NCBI GenBank assembly: GCA_035506135.1
Contig: DATJPY010000112.1
Coordinates: forward strand, 71,122-135,121
DNA: 64,000 bases
Reading direction: 5' to 3'
DNA from: DATJPY01 sp035506135
Lineage (GTDB): Bacteria > Myxococcota_A > UBA9160 > PR03
The translations under genes and the position numbers were made by a program. The notes below the pieces were generated by a model. The model saw nothing but the letters and a program-made list of their open reading frames with translations. It was not told the origin of the DNA and did not search any database. Shown piece by piece: positions 54,303 through 64,000 of this stretch. Numbering within the stretch: the first letter of the stretch is position 1; each line of letters starts with the position of its first letter.

Positions 54303-55391
54303 GTGGCGCGTGCGCGCATCATGGTGCTGGCCGGCGACGGCATCGGCCCGGAGGTCACGCGGGAGGCGGAGCGCGTGCTCCGGGCCGTGGCGCCGCGCCA
54401 CGGCCTCGACCTCGCCTTCGAGGCGCATCCGATCGGGGGCACCTCGATCGACGCGCACGGGACGCCGCTCCGCGACGACGTGCTCGCGCGCGCGCGCGGC
54501 GCCGAGGCGGTGCTGCTCGGCGCCGTGGGCGGCCCGAAGTGGGACGCGCTCCCGGTCGATCGGCGCCCGGAGCGGGGGCTGCTCCGCATCCGCAAGGAGC
54601 TCGGCCTCTTCGCGAACCTGCGCCCCGCCACCGTGTTTCCGGCGCTGGCCTCGGCCTCGACCTTGCGCGCGGAAGTGATCGACGGGATCGACATGCTGGT
54701 GGTGCGCGAGCTCACCGGGGGGCTCTACTTCGGCGAGCCGCGCGGGCAGGCGCTGGTCGCAGGCCGGCGCGAGGCGCGCAACACCATGGTGTACGACGAG
54801 GTGGAGATCGCGCGCATCGCGCGCGTCGCCTTTCGCGCGGCGCGCGGCCGGCGCAAGCACGTGACGCACGTGCACAAGGCCAACGTGCTCGAGACCTCGC
54901 AGCTCTGGATGCAGGTGGTGGAGGAGGTGGCGCGCGAGTTCCCCGACGTGCAGCTCGCGCACCAGCTCGTCGACTCCTGCGCCATGCTGCTGGTGCGCGA
55001 CCCGCGACGCTTCGACGTGATCGTGACCGAGAACCTGTTCGGCGACATCCTCTCCGACGAGGCGGCCATGATCACCGGCTCGCTCGGCATGCTGCCGTCG
55101 GCGAGCCTGGGCGAGGGCGGCATCGGCCTCTACGAGCCGGTGCACGGCTCCGCGCCCGACATCGCGGGGCAGGACGTCGCGAACCCGCTGGCGGCGATCC
55201 TGTCGGCGGCGCTGCTGCTCGAGCACTCGCTCGAGGCCCCGATGGCGGCGCAGCAGATCCGCGACGCGGTCACGGCCGTGCTGGCCGCCGGCCATCGCAC
55301 CGCCGATCTCGTGCTTCCGGGCGAGCCGTCGGGCCGGCCGATCCTCGGCTGCCGCGCGATGGGCGACCGCGTGCTCGAGCGGCTGTCGTGA
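54303..55391 (+). CDS. leuB: 3-isopropylmalate dehydrogenase
   Basis: A 362-residue NAD-dependent decarboxylating dehydrogenase. [11 protein letters not shown] at the N-terminus, [26 protein letters not shown] and [20 protein letters not shown] are family signatures. leuC and leuD are not in the window. GTG start right after leuA; its stop overlaps the usg-like gene as GTGA. Confidence 0.97.
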   Translation: MARARIMVLAGDGIGPEVTREAERVLRAVAPRHGLDLAFEAHPIGGTSIDAHGTPLRDDVLARARGAEAVLLGAVGGPKWDALPVDRRPERGLLRIRKELGLFANLRPATVFPALASASTLRAEVIDGIDMLVVRELTGGLYFGEPRGQALVAGRREARNTMVYDEVEIARIARVAFRAARGRRKHVTHVHKANVLETSQLWMQVVEEVAREFPDVQLAHQLVDSCAMLLVRDPRRFDVIVTENLFGDILSDEAAMITGSLGMLPSASLGEGGIGLYEPVHGSAPDIAGQDVANPLAAILSAALLLEHSLEAPMAAQQIRDAVTAVLAAGHRTADLVLPGEPSGRPILGCRAMGDRVLERLS

Positions 55392-56398
55392 CCGCGCGCG
55401 AGGCGGGCGCGCGGGTCGCGGTGGTCGGCGCGACCGGCGCGCTCGGCACGGAGGTGCTCGCCGCGCTCGACGGGATGCGGCTGCCGCTGCGCGAGCTCGT
55501 CCCGATCGCGAGCGAGCGCTCGCTCGGCACCGACGTCGAGTTCCGCGGCGAGGTGATCCCGATCGAGACGGACCTCGCGCGCCTGCGCGGGTCGGACCTG
55601 GCGCTCCTCTGCGCACCTCCCGCCGTTGCGCTCGAGGCGACGGCGCTGGCACTGCGCGCGCAGGTGCCCGCCATCGACCTCTCGGGCGCACTCGCCGCGC
55701 GCAGCGAGGTACCTCTCGCGACGGGAGGGCTGCCGCCTGCCGAGGCGGAAGGCGAGCCGCTGGTGGCGGTGCCGCCGGGCCCGGCGCTGGCCTGGCTGCG
55801 CGTGCTGGCTCCGATCGACCGCGCCTGCCCCCTCCGCCGCGTCGTCACGACCGCGCTGCTCTCGGCCTCGGCCGCAGGGCGTGCGGGGATCGGCGCGCTC
55901 GGCGAGGAGACGGTGGCCCTGCTCAACCAGGGCGACCTGCCCGAGCCGCCCGCGTTGGGTCGCCCGATCGCGTTCGATTGCCTGCCCTGGGCGGACGCGC
56001 TCGCGGCCGACGGCACGAGCGGCGCGGAGACGGCGCTCGCCGCGACGCTGCGCCGCGCGCTCGGACGCGAGATCGGCTTCGCGCTGACGCTCGTGCGCGT
56101 GCCGACCTTCTGCGGCGACGCGGGCGCGCTCGCCCTCGAGTTCGACGCGCCCGCCGAGCCTTCCCGCCTGCTCGATCTCCTGCGCAAGACGGCCGGCGTC
56201 GAGGTCGCGGAGGGCGACGAGGCGCCGACCCCGCGGGCGGCCGCCGACAGCGATTCGGTGTGGGTCGGCCGCCTGCGTGGAGACCCGTCGCGGCCCGACG
56301 GCGTGCTGCTCTGGCTCGCGGCGGACTCGCTCAAGCTCGCCGCGCTGTACGCCGTGCAGCTCGCGGAGACGCGGCTCGCCGCCCGGGCGCGGCGGTGA
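55388..56398 (+). CDS. Aspartate-semialdehyde-dehydrogenase-like protein (Usg type), catalytic residues missing
   Basis: A 336-residue homologue of ASADH. The N-terminal [15 protein letters not shown] dinucleotide loop is kept. The nucleophile segment, usually xPNCTT, reads VPPGPALAW (about 127-136), without Cys. The RVPVxxGH acid/base His reads [10 protein letters not shown], with Asp. Enzyme activity is therefore unlikely. Usg is such a paralogue beside asd, leuB and truA in Pseudomonas, which matches this position. A structural or regulatory role is inference. GTG start; the stop overlaps truA. Confidence 0.85.
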   Translation: MTAREAGARVAVVGATGALGTEVLAALDGMRLPLRELVPIASERSLGTDVEFRGEVIPIETDLARLRGSDLALLCAPPAVALEATALALRAQVPAIDLSGALAARSEVPLATGGLPPAEAEGEPLVAVPPGPALAWLRVLAPIDRACPLRRVVTTALLSASAAGRAGIGALGEETVALLNQGDLPEPPALGRPIAFDCLPWADALAADGTSGAETALAATLRRALGREIGFALTLVRVPTFCGDAGALALEFDAPAEPSRLLDLLRKTAGVEVAEGDEAPTPRAAADSDSVWVGRLRGDPSRPDGVLLWLAADSLKLAALYAVQLAETRLAARARR

Positions 56399-57132
56399 CC
56401 AATTGGCGCCTCCTGCTCGAGTACGACGGGACTGACTTCGAGGGCTGGCAGCTCCAGCCCGGCGCCCGGACCGTGCAGGGAGCGCTCGAGGATGCGTTCG
56501 CGCAGATCCTCGGCCGACGCGTCGTCGTGTATGGAGCGGGCCGGACCGACGCGGGCGTGCACGCCGAGGGGCAGGTGGCGAACGCGCGCGCCGAGTCGGG
56601 GCTCGAGGCCGCGGTGCTGCAGCGCGCGCTGAATGCCACGCTGCCGCGGGACATCGCCGTCCGCGCGCTCGACGCCGTGTCCGAGGACTTCGACGCGCGC
56701 CGCGACGCGCGCGCGAAGCTGTATCGCTACCGCGTCTGGAACGGCGCCGTCCGCTCGCCGCTGCGCGAGCGCCGGTCGCATCCGCTTCCGGCCCCGCTCG
56801 ACCTCGACGCCATGAGGAGCGCCGCCGCGCCGCTGCTCGGGACCCACGACTTCGCGGGCTTCCGGGCCGCCGGGGGAGCCGGGCGCACGTCGGTCCGGAC
56901 GCTCTCGCGCCTCGATCTCGAGGGCGCCGGCGGGGGCGAGCTGCGCTTCGAGGTGGAGGGCAACGCGTTCCTCCGCCACATGGTGCGGAACCTGGTCGGG
57001 ACGCTGCTCGAGGTGGGCCGCGGTCGGCGCCCGGCGGGATGGCCCTCCGAGGTGCTGGCGGCGCGGGATCGCCGGCTGGGCGGCCCGACGGCTCCCGCGC
57101 GCGGCCTCACCCTGATCCGGGTCGACTACTGA
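56395..57132 (+). CDS. truA: tRNA pseudouridine synthase A
   Basis: A 245-residue enzyme that makes pseudouridine at tRNA positions 38-40. The catalytic D52 lies in GAGRTDAGVHA, preceded by LLEYDGTDFEGWQLQ, and FLRHMVRNLVGTLLEVG near the C-terminus is typical. GTG start overlaps the usg-like gene by four bases. Gene order leuB-usg-truA is ancestral in proteobacteria. Confidence 0.96.
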   Translation: MTNWRLLLEYDGTDFEGWQLQPGARTVQGALEDAFAQILGRRVVVYGAGRTDAGVHAEGQVANARAESGLEAAVLQRALNATLPRDIAVRALDAVSEDFDARRDARAKLYRYRVWNGAVRSPLRERRSHPLPAPLDLDAMRSAAAPLLGTHDFAGFRAAGGAGRTSVRTLSRLDLEGAGGGELRFEVEGNAFLRHMVRNLVGTLLEVGRGRRPAGWPSEVLAARDRRLGGPTAPARGLTLIRVDY

Positions 57133-57169
57133 TTTCCACGCGTTTCCAGGGGCTTGGCGCCGGCGCCGG

Positions 57170-57198
57170 TTGACTGGCAAGGCGCCCTCGGCTAAAGA
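57170..57198 (+). promoter_or_regulatory. Sigma70-like promoter of rplM-rpsI
   Basis: TTGACT, 17 bases, TAAAGA, ending 23 bases before the rplM ATG. Predicted leader is only about 15 bases and holds GAGGAGA as ribosome site, so little room for autogenous control. Confidence 0.6.
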
Positions 57199-57221
57199 CC
57201 AGCCCTCCGAGGAGATCGGCC

Positions 57222-57677
57222 ATGCCCGCCGTCCACCCGCCGCGTCCGACGCGCAGCGCCAAGCCCGCCGAGGTCGTGCGGCGCTGGTGGGTGATCGACG
57301 CTGCCGACCAGACGCTGGGACGGCTCGCGACGCGGGTGGCGTCGATGCTGCGCGGCAAGCACCGGGTCAGCTACACGCCCCATGCCGACACCGGCGACTT
57401 CGTGGTCGTGGTGAACGCACAGAAGGTGCGACTGACCGGCCGCAAGCGCGAGCAGAAGCTGTACATCCGGCACACCGGCTGGAAGGGCCACCTGCGCTCG
57501 CGCACCGCGGCCCAGGTGCTCGAGGGCGCGCACCCCGAGCGCGTCGTCGAGGAGGCGGTGCGCGGCATGCTGCCGCGGAACTCGCTGGGCCGGAAGCTGC
57601 ACCGCAAGCTCAAGGTCTACGGCGGCCCCGATCATCCCCATGCAGCCCAGAAGCCGGAGGTGCTGAAGCTTGGCTGA
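57222..57677 (+). CDS. rplM: 50S ribosomal protein L13
   Basis: A 151-residue L13. The core begins [18 protein letters not shown] near residue 20 and includes [12 protein letters not shown] and [21 protein letters not shown], all typical. An about 18-residue basic/Pro N-tail is extra. The rpsI TTG start lies inside its last codons (8-base overlap). Confidence 0.98.
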   Translation: MPAVHPPRPTRSAKPAEVVRRWWVIDAADQTLGRLATRVASMLRGKHRVSYTPHADTGDFVVVVNAQKVRLTGRKREQKLYIRHTGWKGHLRSRTAAQVLEGAHPERVVEEAVRGMLPRNSLGRKLHRKLKVYGGPDHPHAAQKPEVLKLG

Positions 57678-58068
57678 GATGCTCGTCGCGCGGCCCCGGA
57701 CGGGCAAGCGCAAGATGGCCGTCGCGCGCGTTCGGCTGGCGCTCGGCACGGGCAACATCCTGGTGAACGGGCGCCCGATCGAGGAGTACTTCGGCCGCGA
57801 GGTGCTGCGCACGCTGGTGAAGCAGCCGCTCGACCTGGTGAACGCCACCACCCGCTACGACATCGCCGCCTCGGTGAAGGGCGGCGGCCCGACCGGACAG
57901 GCCGGCGCCCTGCGCCACGGCATCGCCCGCGCCCTCTGCGAGCTCGACCAGGGCCTTCGCCCGCAGCTCAAGCGGGGCGGCTTCCTCACGCGAGATGCGC
58001 GCAAGAAGGAGCGCAAGAAGTACGGGCAGCGCGGCGCCCGCGCCCGCTTCCAGTTCTCGAAGCGCTGA
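57670..58068 (+). CDS. rpsI: 30S ribosomal protein S9
   Basis: A 132-residue S9. [17 protein letters not shown] starts the fold, and the C-terminal [17 protein letters not shown] reaches the ribosomal P-site tRNA. The start is TTG 57670, overlapping rplM, or ATG 57679; either leaves the core intact. Standard L13-S9 pair. Confidence 0.97.
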   Translation: MAEMLVARPRTGKRKMAVARVRLALGTGNILVNGRPIEEYFGREVLRTLVKQPLDLVNATTRYDIAASVKGGGPTGQAGALRHGIARALCELDQGLRPQLKRGGFLTRDARKKERKKYGQRGARARFQFSKR

Positions 58069-58087
58069 TCGCTCCGCGGCGTAGCCC

Positions 58088-58549
58088 TTGACGCGCTACT
58101 ACGCCGCCGACCCGCAATTCCTGCGGCTGTCGGTCTCCGCGGTCGTCTGGCGCGACCAGCAGCGGCGCGAGCTCCTGCTCATGCAGCGCGCCGACAATGC
58201 GCACTGGGGGCTCCCGGGGGGATACGTCGAGCCCGGGGAGTCCGTTGAGCAGGCGGCCGCGCGCGAGGTCCGGGAGGAGACCGGCGTGCAGGTGGAGGTC
58301 GGCCGCCTGGTCGGCGTCTACTCCGATCCGGCCGCCATGGTGATCGCGTATCCGGACGGCCGCCGCGTGCAGGCCGTCAACCTCTGTTTCGAAGCCGCCC
58401 CCGTCGCGGTCGGCGCGGCCACCACGCCGGACGAGACGCTGGCGACGGGCTATTTTGCCTGGGACGCGCTCCCCGAACCCCTCGTGCCGATCCACAAGGT
58501 GCGCATCGAAGACGCAGTGACGGGCGCCGTCGCGACGCGCGTGCGTTGA
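58088..58549 (+). CDS. NUDIX hydrolase
   Basis: A 153-residue pyrophosphohydrolase. The Nudix box is complete: [20 protein letters not shown] followed by ETGV (about 45-67), so it should bind Mg and hydrolyse a nucleoside diphosphate linked to [23 protein letters not shown] resembles ADP-ribose or mutT-like members. Substrate unknown. TTG start 19 bases after rpsI; pyrG follows 32 bases later. Confidence 0.88.
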   Translation: MTRYYAADPQFLRLSVSAVVWRDQQRRELLLMQRADNAHWGLPGGYVEPGESVEQAAAREVREETGVQVEVGRLVGVYSDPAAMVIAYPDGRRVQAVNLCFEAAPVAVGAATTPDETLATGYFAWDALPEPLVPIHKVRIEDAVTGAVATRVR

Positions 58550-58581
58550 CGGGTCCGGAGGCGGCTCGAGATGGGGGGTCC

Positions 58582-60189
<1,608 letters not shown>

Positions 60190-60196
60190 CCGTCGA

Positions 60197-60216
60197 CCGC
60201 GGCTTGCGGGCCGCGG
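60197..60216 (+). terminator. Hairpin after pyrG overlapping the tRNA promoter
   Basis: A perfect 7-bp stem CCGCGGC/GCCGCGG, seven bases after the pyrG stop. The six-base loop is TTGCGG, which is also the -35 of the downstream tRNA promoter. No T-run. Confidence 0.35.
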
Positions 60217-60232
60217 GCGCGTCGCCTACAAC
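60204..60232 (+). promoter_or_regulatory. Candidate promoter of the tRNA-Val/tRNA-Arg pair
   Basis: TTGCGG, 17 bases, TACAAC, with the tRNA starting 32 bases after the -10. Same -35 as tRNA-Asp. Confidence 0.5.
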
Positions 60233-60264
60233 CTCCGAGGCCGCCTGGACGTTGGTGGGGAAAC

Positions 60265-60340
60265 GGGACGTTAGCTCAGCTGGAAGAGCGCCGTGTTCAC
60301 ACCGCGGAGGTCACTGGTTCGAGCCCAGTACGTCCCACCA
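60265..60340 (+). tRNA. tRNA-Val (anticodon CAC)
   Basis: A 76-base gene including CCA (60338-60340). Acceptor GGGACGT/ACGTCCC, anticodon stem CCGTG/CGCGG with loop TTCACAC giving CAC, T arm CTGGTTCGAGCCCAG. Complements the TAC-anticodon tRNA-Val at 28628. Confidence 0.95.
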
Positions 60341-60363
60341 CCCACGCTCTTCGATCGTTGTCT

Positions 60364-60440
60364 GGCCCAGTAGCTCAGTTGGATAGAGCGCTTGCCTCCG
60401 GAGCAAGAGGTCGCAGGTTCGAATCCTGCCTGGGTCACCA
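60364..60440 (+). tRNA. tRNA-Arg (anticodon CCG)
   Basis: A 77-base gene including CCA (60438-60440). Acceptor GGCCCAG/CTGGGTC with one G-T pair, anticodon loop CTCCGGA carrying CCG (reads CGG), T arm GCAGGTTCGAATCCTGC. Reading CGG fits the GC-rich codon use. Confidence 0.95.
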
Positions 60441-60448
60441 ACGTCTCC

Positions 60449-60469
60449 GCCGGGAACGTTCTTCCCGGC
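60449..60469. terminator. Bidirectional terminator-like hairpin between tRNA-Arg and the DHOD-like gene
   Basis: A perfect 8-bp stem GCCGGGAA/TTCCCGGC with loop CGTTC. It lies 8 bases after the tRNA CCA and 5 bases after the stop of the convergent minus-strand gene. No T-run follows on either strand, as with other hairpins in this window. Confidence 0.5.
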
Positions 60470-60474
60470 CCGAC

Positions 60475-61479
60475 TCAGCTGCGGAACGCGCTCGAGAACG
60501 AGCGCAGCGTGCGCCGGTAGTTGGCGCGCTCGAAGGCCTCGGGGTCTGGCGATGCGATCTGGCTGACGCTCCCTTTGAGCTGCTCGACCGCGTCGTATTC
60601 TCGCTCTTCCATCCAGATGCAGAGCTCGCGCTCGATGCGCCCGAGCAGTCCGAGCCCGTGCTGCAGCAGGCCCGACGCCAGCATCGTCGCGTCGGCGCCG
60701 GCCAGCAGCAGTTTCAGGACGTCCTCGGCCCCGTGGACGCCGGACGTGGCGCCGAGCGACGCCGCGACGCGGCGACGCAGGATGCCGATCCAGCGCAGCG
60801 GGAGGCGAATCTCCTCGGAGCGCGACAGGACGAGGTGCGGCGCCACCTCGAGCGTCTCGAGGTCGAGGTCGGGCTGGTAGAAGCGGTTGAAGAGCACCAG
60901 GCCCGACGCACCCGACGAGACCAGCTCCCGTGCGAAGTGTGCGAGCCCGGTGAAGAACGGCGAGAGCTTGACCGCGAGGGGGATGCGCAGCGCGCTTCGC
61001 ACCGTCGCCACCAGCTCGAGGTCGCGTCGCTCGAGCTCGGCGCTCGAGTGCGCGGGGTCCGCCGCGACCTGGTAGAGGTTCAGCTCGAGGGCGTGGGCGC
61101 CGGCCGACTCGATGCGCTGGGCGAAGCGGGTCCAGCCGCCCAGGGTGGTGCCGTTCAGGCTCGCGATCACGGGGATGTGCAGGGCGCTGCGCGCCGCCGC
61201 CACCAGCTCGAGGTAGCGCTCGGCCTCGCGCTCCCCGTCCGCAGGCTCCGGCAGGTAGTCGAGCGCCTCGGCGAAGATCCCCGTTCCCGCCTCGAGCGCG
61301 CCGTGGAGTGCGAGCGCCTCGCCCTCGATCTGCTCCTCGAAGAGCGAAGGGAGCACGGCGGCTCCAGCCCCTGCATCCTCGAGGCGCCGCAGGCCGTCCA
61401 GCGTCCCGGTGAGCGGCGAGGACGACGCCACCAGCGGCGTGCGCAGCTCGAGGCCGAGATAGCGGCTGCGCAAATCCAC
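60475..61479 (-). CDS. Dihydroorotate-dehydrogenase-like flavoprotein
   Basis: A 334-residue TIM-barrel FMN protein of the DHOD/dihydropyrimidine dehydrogenase superfamily. It starts VDLRSRYLGLELRTPLVASSSPLTG, with IPVIASLNGTT, VKLSPFF and the phosphate-binding GVHGAEDVLKLLLAGAD near the end. True PyrD residues around the orotate site are altered, so it is probably not pyrimidine enzyme PyrD. In related genomes such proteins follow PFOR, as here with one base of spacing. Role with PFOR electron flow is inference. GTG start. Confidence 0.85.
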   Translation of the reverse strand: MDLRSRYLGLELRTPLVASSSPLTGTLDGLRRLEDAGAGAAVLPSLFEEQIEGEALALHGALEAGTGIFAEALDYLPEPADGEREAERYLELVAAARSALHIPVIASLNGTTLGGWTRFAQRIESAGAHALELNLYQVAADPAHSSAELERRDLELVATVRSALRIPLAVKLSPFFTGLAHFARELVSSGASGLVLFNRFYQPDLDLETLEVAPHLVLSRSEEIRLPLRWIGILRRRVAASLGATSGVHGAEDVLKLLLAGADATMLASGLLQHGLGLLGRIERELCIWMEEREYDAVEQLKGSVSQIASPDPEAFERANYRRTLRSFSSAFRS

Positions 61480-61480
61480 T

Positions 61481-64000
61481 TCACTCCCCCTCGAGCGCGG
61501 CCGCAGGGCGCTGGGGAGGCGCCTCCAGCAGCGGAACGCTCCGCTCGATCCCTGCGAGCTGTTCGTAGTGCCGCCAGCGCTCGTCGGCGTCGGCCTGGGC
61601 GAGCGCGAGGAGCCGCTCGGCGCGCTCCGGGTCGGACCGTAGCCCCATTGCGAAGCGCGCCTCGCGGGCCGCGAACTCGCGCACCGGCAGCGTCGGCCTC
61701 GACGCGTCGAGGGAGAAGGGACGTTGATGCGGCTCGGAGCCGGGGTGATAGCGCCAGAGCGGCCAGAAGCCGCTCCGCACCGCGTCGCGCTGGTGGGACA
61801 TCGATCGCGACATGTCGATGCCGTGCGCGATGCAGGTGCTGTAGGCGATCACCAGCGAGGGGCCCGGCCAGGCATCGGCCTCGAGCAGCGCCTTCAGGGT
61901 CTGGGTGTCGTCGGCACCGAGCGCCACCTGCGCCACGTAGACATTGCCGTACGCACTGGCGATGAGGCCAAGGTCCTTGCGCGCCGCGGGCTTGCCGTCG
62001 GCAGCGAACTTGGCCACCGCGCCGCGCGGCGTGGCCTTGGACGCCTGCCCGCCCGTATTCGAGTAGACCTGTGTGTCGAGTACGAGGACGTTGACGTCGC
62101 GCCCGGACGCCAGCACGTGGTCCAGACCCGCGGATCCGATGTCGTAGGCCCAGCCGTCGCCGCCGACGATCCATACGCTCTTCCGAACCAGGGCGTCGGC
62201 GAGCGAGAGCAGGCGGCGCGCGGTGCCGGCCGTCGCCGTTTCGGCGGAGCTCTCCAGCGCTGCGAGGCGCTGCGTGAGCGCCGCGACGCGCTCCCGCTGC
62301 GCAGCGAGCGCGGCTTCGCCGCGTCCGGTCTCGTCCGCGATCGCCGACGCGAGCGCCTCCCCGACCTCGGGCGCCATCGCGGCGAGCAGCCGCCGCGCCT
62401 CGGCGATCTGTCGCTCGAGGGCGAGGCGCATGCCGAGCCCGAACTCCGCGTTGTCCTCGAAGAGCGAGTTCGCCCACGCCGGCCCGCGTCCCGCCGCATT
62501 GATGCTCCACGGCGTCGTCGGCAGGTTGCCGCCGTAGATCGAGGAGCAGCCGGTGGCGTTCGCGACCAGCATGCGGTCGCCGAAGAGCTGGGAGAGAAGC
62601 TTCAGGTACGGCGTCTCTCCGCATCCGGCGCATGCGCCGGAGAACTCGAAGAGCGGCTCGCGGGCCTGTGCGTTCTTGACCGTGCCCGGATCCAGGAGTC
62701 GCCCATCGAGCTCGGGGATGGAGAGGAAGAAATCGAACCGCTCGCGCTCGCGCGCGCGGTGGTCCTCGGCCGGCTCCATGTTGATCGCCTTGCGCTTGGC
62801 CTCCCGCTTGCTGCGCGCGGGACAGACGTCGACGCAGACGCCGCAGCCCGTGCAGTCGTCGGGCGCCACCTGGATGGTCAGCTCCTGGCCGGGAAGCTCG
62901 CGCGAGCGAAATGGCTTGCTCGCGAAGCCGTTCGGAGCGCTCACGAGCGCCGATTCGGGGTACACCTTCATGCGGATCGCGGCGTGCGGGCACGCCATCG
63001 CACACTTGCCGCAGTCGATGCAGAGCTCGGCGTCCCAGATCGGAAGCTCGGCGGCGAGGCCGCGCTTCTCGTAGCGCGCGGTCGCGGTCGGGAAGGTACC
63101 GTCGCCCGGCAGTGCCGAGACCGGAAGCGAATCGCCCTCGCCGGCGAGGAGCCGCGCGGTCACCCGGGCGACGAAGTCCGGAGCGCCGACGGGCAAGGGC
63201 GGCTTGCGGCGAATCGCGGACGTCGCAATCGCTGGCAGCTCGACCCGCTGCAGCGCTCCCAGCGCCCGCTCGACCGCCTCGAGGTTGCGCGTGACGACCG
63301 CTGGGCCGCGCTTCGCGTAGCGCTTCTCGATCGAGCGTCGGATCGCGGCCAGCGCGGCCTCGCGGGGCAGCACGCCCGAGAGGGCGAAGAAGCACGGCTG
63401 CATCACGCTGTTGATGCGCCGGGGCAGCCCAACCTCGCGCGCCACGCGGTCGGCGTCGATCGCCCAGAGCTCGACGCCCTTGCCGAGGATCTCCTCCTGC
63501 ACCTCGCGGGAGAGCTGGTCCCACAACGCCGAGGAGGCGTGAGACGCGTTGAGGAGGATCCGGCCGCCGGCCTCGACCTGCGCCAGGACATCCTGGCGGG
63601 CGAGCAGGTCGAAGTGGTGGATCGAGACGAACTCCGCGCGCTCGATCCGATAGGTCGAGTGGATCGGCGCGGGACCGTAGCGGAGGTGCGAGATGGTGAC
63701 GGCACCGGCCTTCCTCGAGTCGTACACGAAGTAGCCCTGTGCGTGGAGCGGGGTCTCCGTCGCGATGATCTCGACCGTGCTCTTGGCCGCGCCGACGGTA
63801 CCGTCGCTCCCGAGCCCGATGAAGAGCGCGCGGCCCGATGCTGCCTCGGTCGAGAACGCCGGATCGTAGGGCAGGCTCTTGTGCGTGACGTCGTCGCGGA
63901 TCCCGATCGTGAAGTGGTTGCGCGGCCGCTGGCGCGCGAGCTCGTCGAGAACGCCCTTCGCCATCGCGGGCGTGAACTCCTTGCCACCGAGGCCGTAGCG
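61481..64000 (-). CDS. nifJ: Pyruvate:ferredoxin (flavodoxin) oxidoreductase, C-terminal part; 5' end outside window
   Basis: The last 839 codons plus stop of a protein normally about 1180 residues. The frame is open at the right edge, beginning RYGLGGKEFTPAMAKGVLDEL, a PFOR junction motif, so the ATG at 63964 is internal. Two ferredoxin-type 4Fe-4S motifs follow (CIDCGKCAMACP and CTGCGVCVDVCP). The thiamine diphosphate domain has ACAGCGETPYLKL (proximal cluster Cys) and NATGCSSIYGGNLPTTPWS. It converts pyruvate and CoA to acetyl-CoA, CO2 and reduced ferredoxin or flavodoxin, in line with a facultative or anaerobic lifestyle. Confidence 0.95.
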   Translation of the reverse strand, partial: RYGLGGKEFTPAMAKGVLDELARQRPRNHFTIGIRDDVTHKSLPYDPAFSTEAASGRALFIGLGSDGTVGAAKSTVEIIATETPLHAQGYFVYDSRKAGAVTISHLRYGPAPIHSTYRIERAEFVSIHHFDLLARQDVLAQVEAGGRILLNASHASSALWDQLSREVQEEILGKGVELWAIDADRVAREVGLPRRINSVMQPCFFALSGVLPREAALAAIRRSIEKRYAKRGPAVVTRNLEAVERALGALQRVELPAIATSAIRRKPPLPVGAPDFVARVTARLLAGEGDSLPVSALPGDGTFPTATARYEKRGLAAELPIWDAELCIDCGKCAMACPHAAIRMKVYPESALVSAPNGFASKPFRSRELPGQELTIQVAPDDCTGCGVCVDVCPARSKREAKRKAINMEPAEDHRARERERFDFFLSIPELDGRLLDPGTVKNAQAREPLFEFSGACAGCGETPYLKLLSQLFGDRMLVANATGCSSIYGGNLPTTPWSINAAGRGPAWANSLFEDNAEFGLGMRLALERQIAEARRLLAAMAPEVGEALASAIADETGRGEAALAAQRERVAALTQRLAALESSAETATAGTARRLLSLADALVRKSVWIVGGDGWAYDIGSAGLDHVLASGRDVNVLVLDTQVYSNTGGQASKATPRGAVAKFAADGKPAARKDLGLIASAYGNVYVAQVALGADDTQTLKALLEADAWPGPSLVIAYSTCIAHGIDMSRSMSHQRDAVRSGFWPLWRYHPGSEPHQRPFSLDASRPTLPVREFAAREARFAMGLRSDPERAERLLALAQADADERWRHYEQLAGIERSVPLLEAPPQRPAAALEGE

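Noticed and set aside
60475..61479. Pyrimidine pyrD
   Set aside because: The overall fold fits, but the sequence resembles the DHOD-like proteins beside PFOR, and it follows nifJ by one base.
63964..63966. ATG at 63964 as start of the PFOR gene
   Set aside because: The frame continues to the window edge with a conserved PFOR motif, so the gene is truncated by the window and not a short form.

Overview
This is a very GC-rich, densely coded bacterial chromosome segment with about 53 protein genes and six tRNA genes. There is no rRNA, CRISPR array, transposase, integrase or phage gene. Gene order resembles the former Deltaproteobacteria (Myxococcota, Desulfobacterota, Binatota-like): secA-argJ, rpsB-tsf-pyrH-frr-uppS-dxr-rseP, ilvC-psd-pssA-leuA-leuB-usg-truA-rplM-rpsI and tig-clpP-clpX-lon. 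Accessory lipid-type genes (SCP2-like, acyl-CoA-ligase-like, SDR, DUF7064/7065-like) fit environmental members of that group. The lineage is an inference; no 16S rRNA is present.

Layout. 1-4 kb: tail of an unidentified gene, a lipocalin-fold (DUF7064/7065-like) protein, and on the minus strand a VWA/protease-like exported protein with a gamma-glutamylcyclotransferase-like gene. 4-9.5 kb: DEDDh exonuclease, DUF4124 protein, then the coupled run amidase-rph-rdgB-serine hydrolase-histidine phosphatase. 9.5-15 kb (minus): MFS-type/spermidine-synthase-like fusion, AMP-forming ligase and SDR. 15-22.5 kb: ATP-grasp ligase plus KamA-type radical SAM enzyme, murJ and a fused hydantoinase. 22.5-28.7 kb: tRNA-Lys, tRNA-Leu, tig, clpP, clpX, lon, tRNA-Val. 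28.7-33.6 kb: SulP transporter, SCP2-like protein, tRNA-Asp, thioredoxin-TPR protein, diguanylate cyclase and a small membrane protein. 33.6-42 kb: rarA (minus), nadK, recN, FHA protein, secA, argJ. 42-49 kb: translation and envelope operon rpsB to rseP, then tsaB. 49.9-58 kb: ydcH-like gene, ilvC, psd, pssA, leuA, leuB, usg-like gene, truA, rplM, rpsI. 58-60.4 kb: NUDIX gene, pyrG, tRNA-Val, tRNA-Arg. 60.5-64 kb (minus): DHOD-like protein and the C-terminal part of pyruvate:ferredoxin oxidoreductase, which runs off the right edge.

Operons are strongly coupled: at least a dozen junctions are 1-8 base overlaps (ATGA, GTGA, TTGA). Starts are often GTG or TTG. Sigma70-like promoters with 17-base spacers can be placed before tRNA genes, secA, rplM, the ydcH/ilvC run and the exonuclease, and one with an 18-base spacer before rpsB. 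No intergenic gap exceeds 300 bases. The largest are 60190-60474 (two tRNAs, promoter, hairpins), 22514-22761 (two tRNAs, promoter, hairpin), 42137-42361 (rpsB promoter and structured leader), 28545-28723 (repeat and tRNA) and 30419-30570 (little visible beyond a weak -10).

The most striking unexplained signal is a dispersed repeat of about 76 bp. Two copies lie inside unrelated genes (VWA protein and hydantoinase), in the same reading phase and both at domain linkers; a partial third copy lies 8 bases upstream of tRNA-Val. Other notable points are a KamA-like enzyme lacking one lysine-recognition residue and coupled to an ATP-grasp ligase, a protease-like domain without its serine fused to VWA, an ASADH-like protein without catalytic residues, a three-PDZ RseP, and the absence of cdsA from its usual slot.
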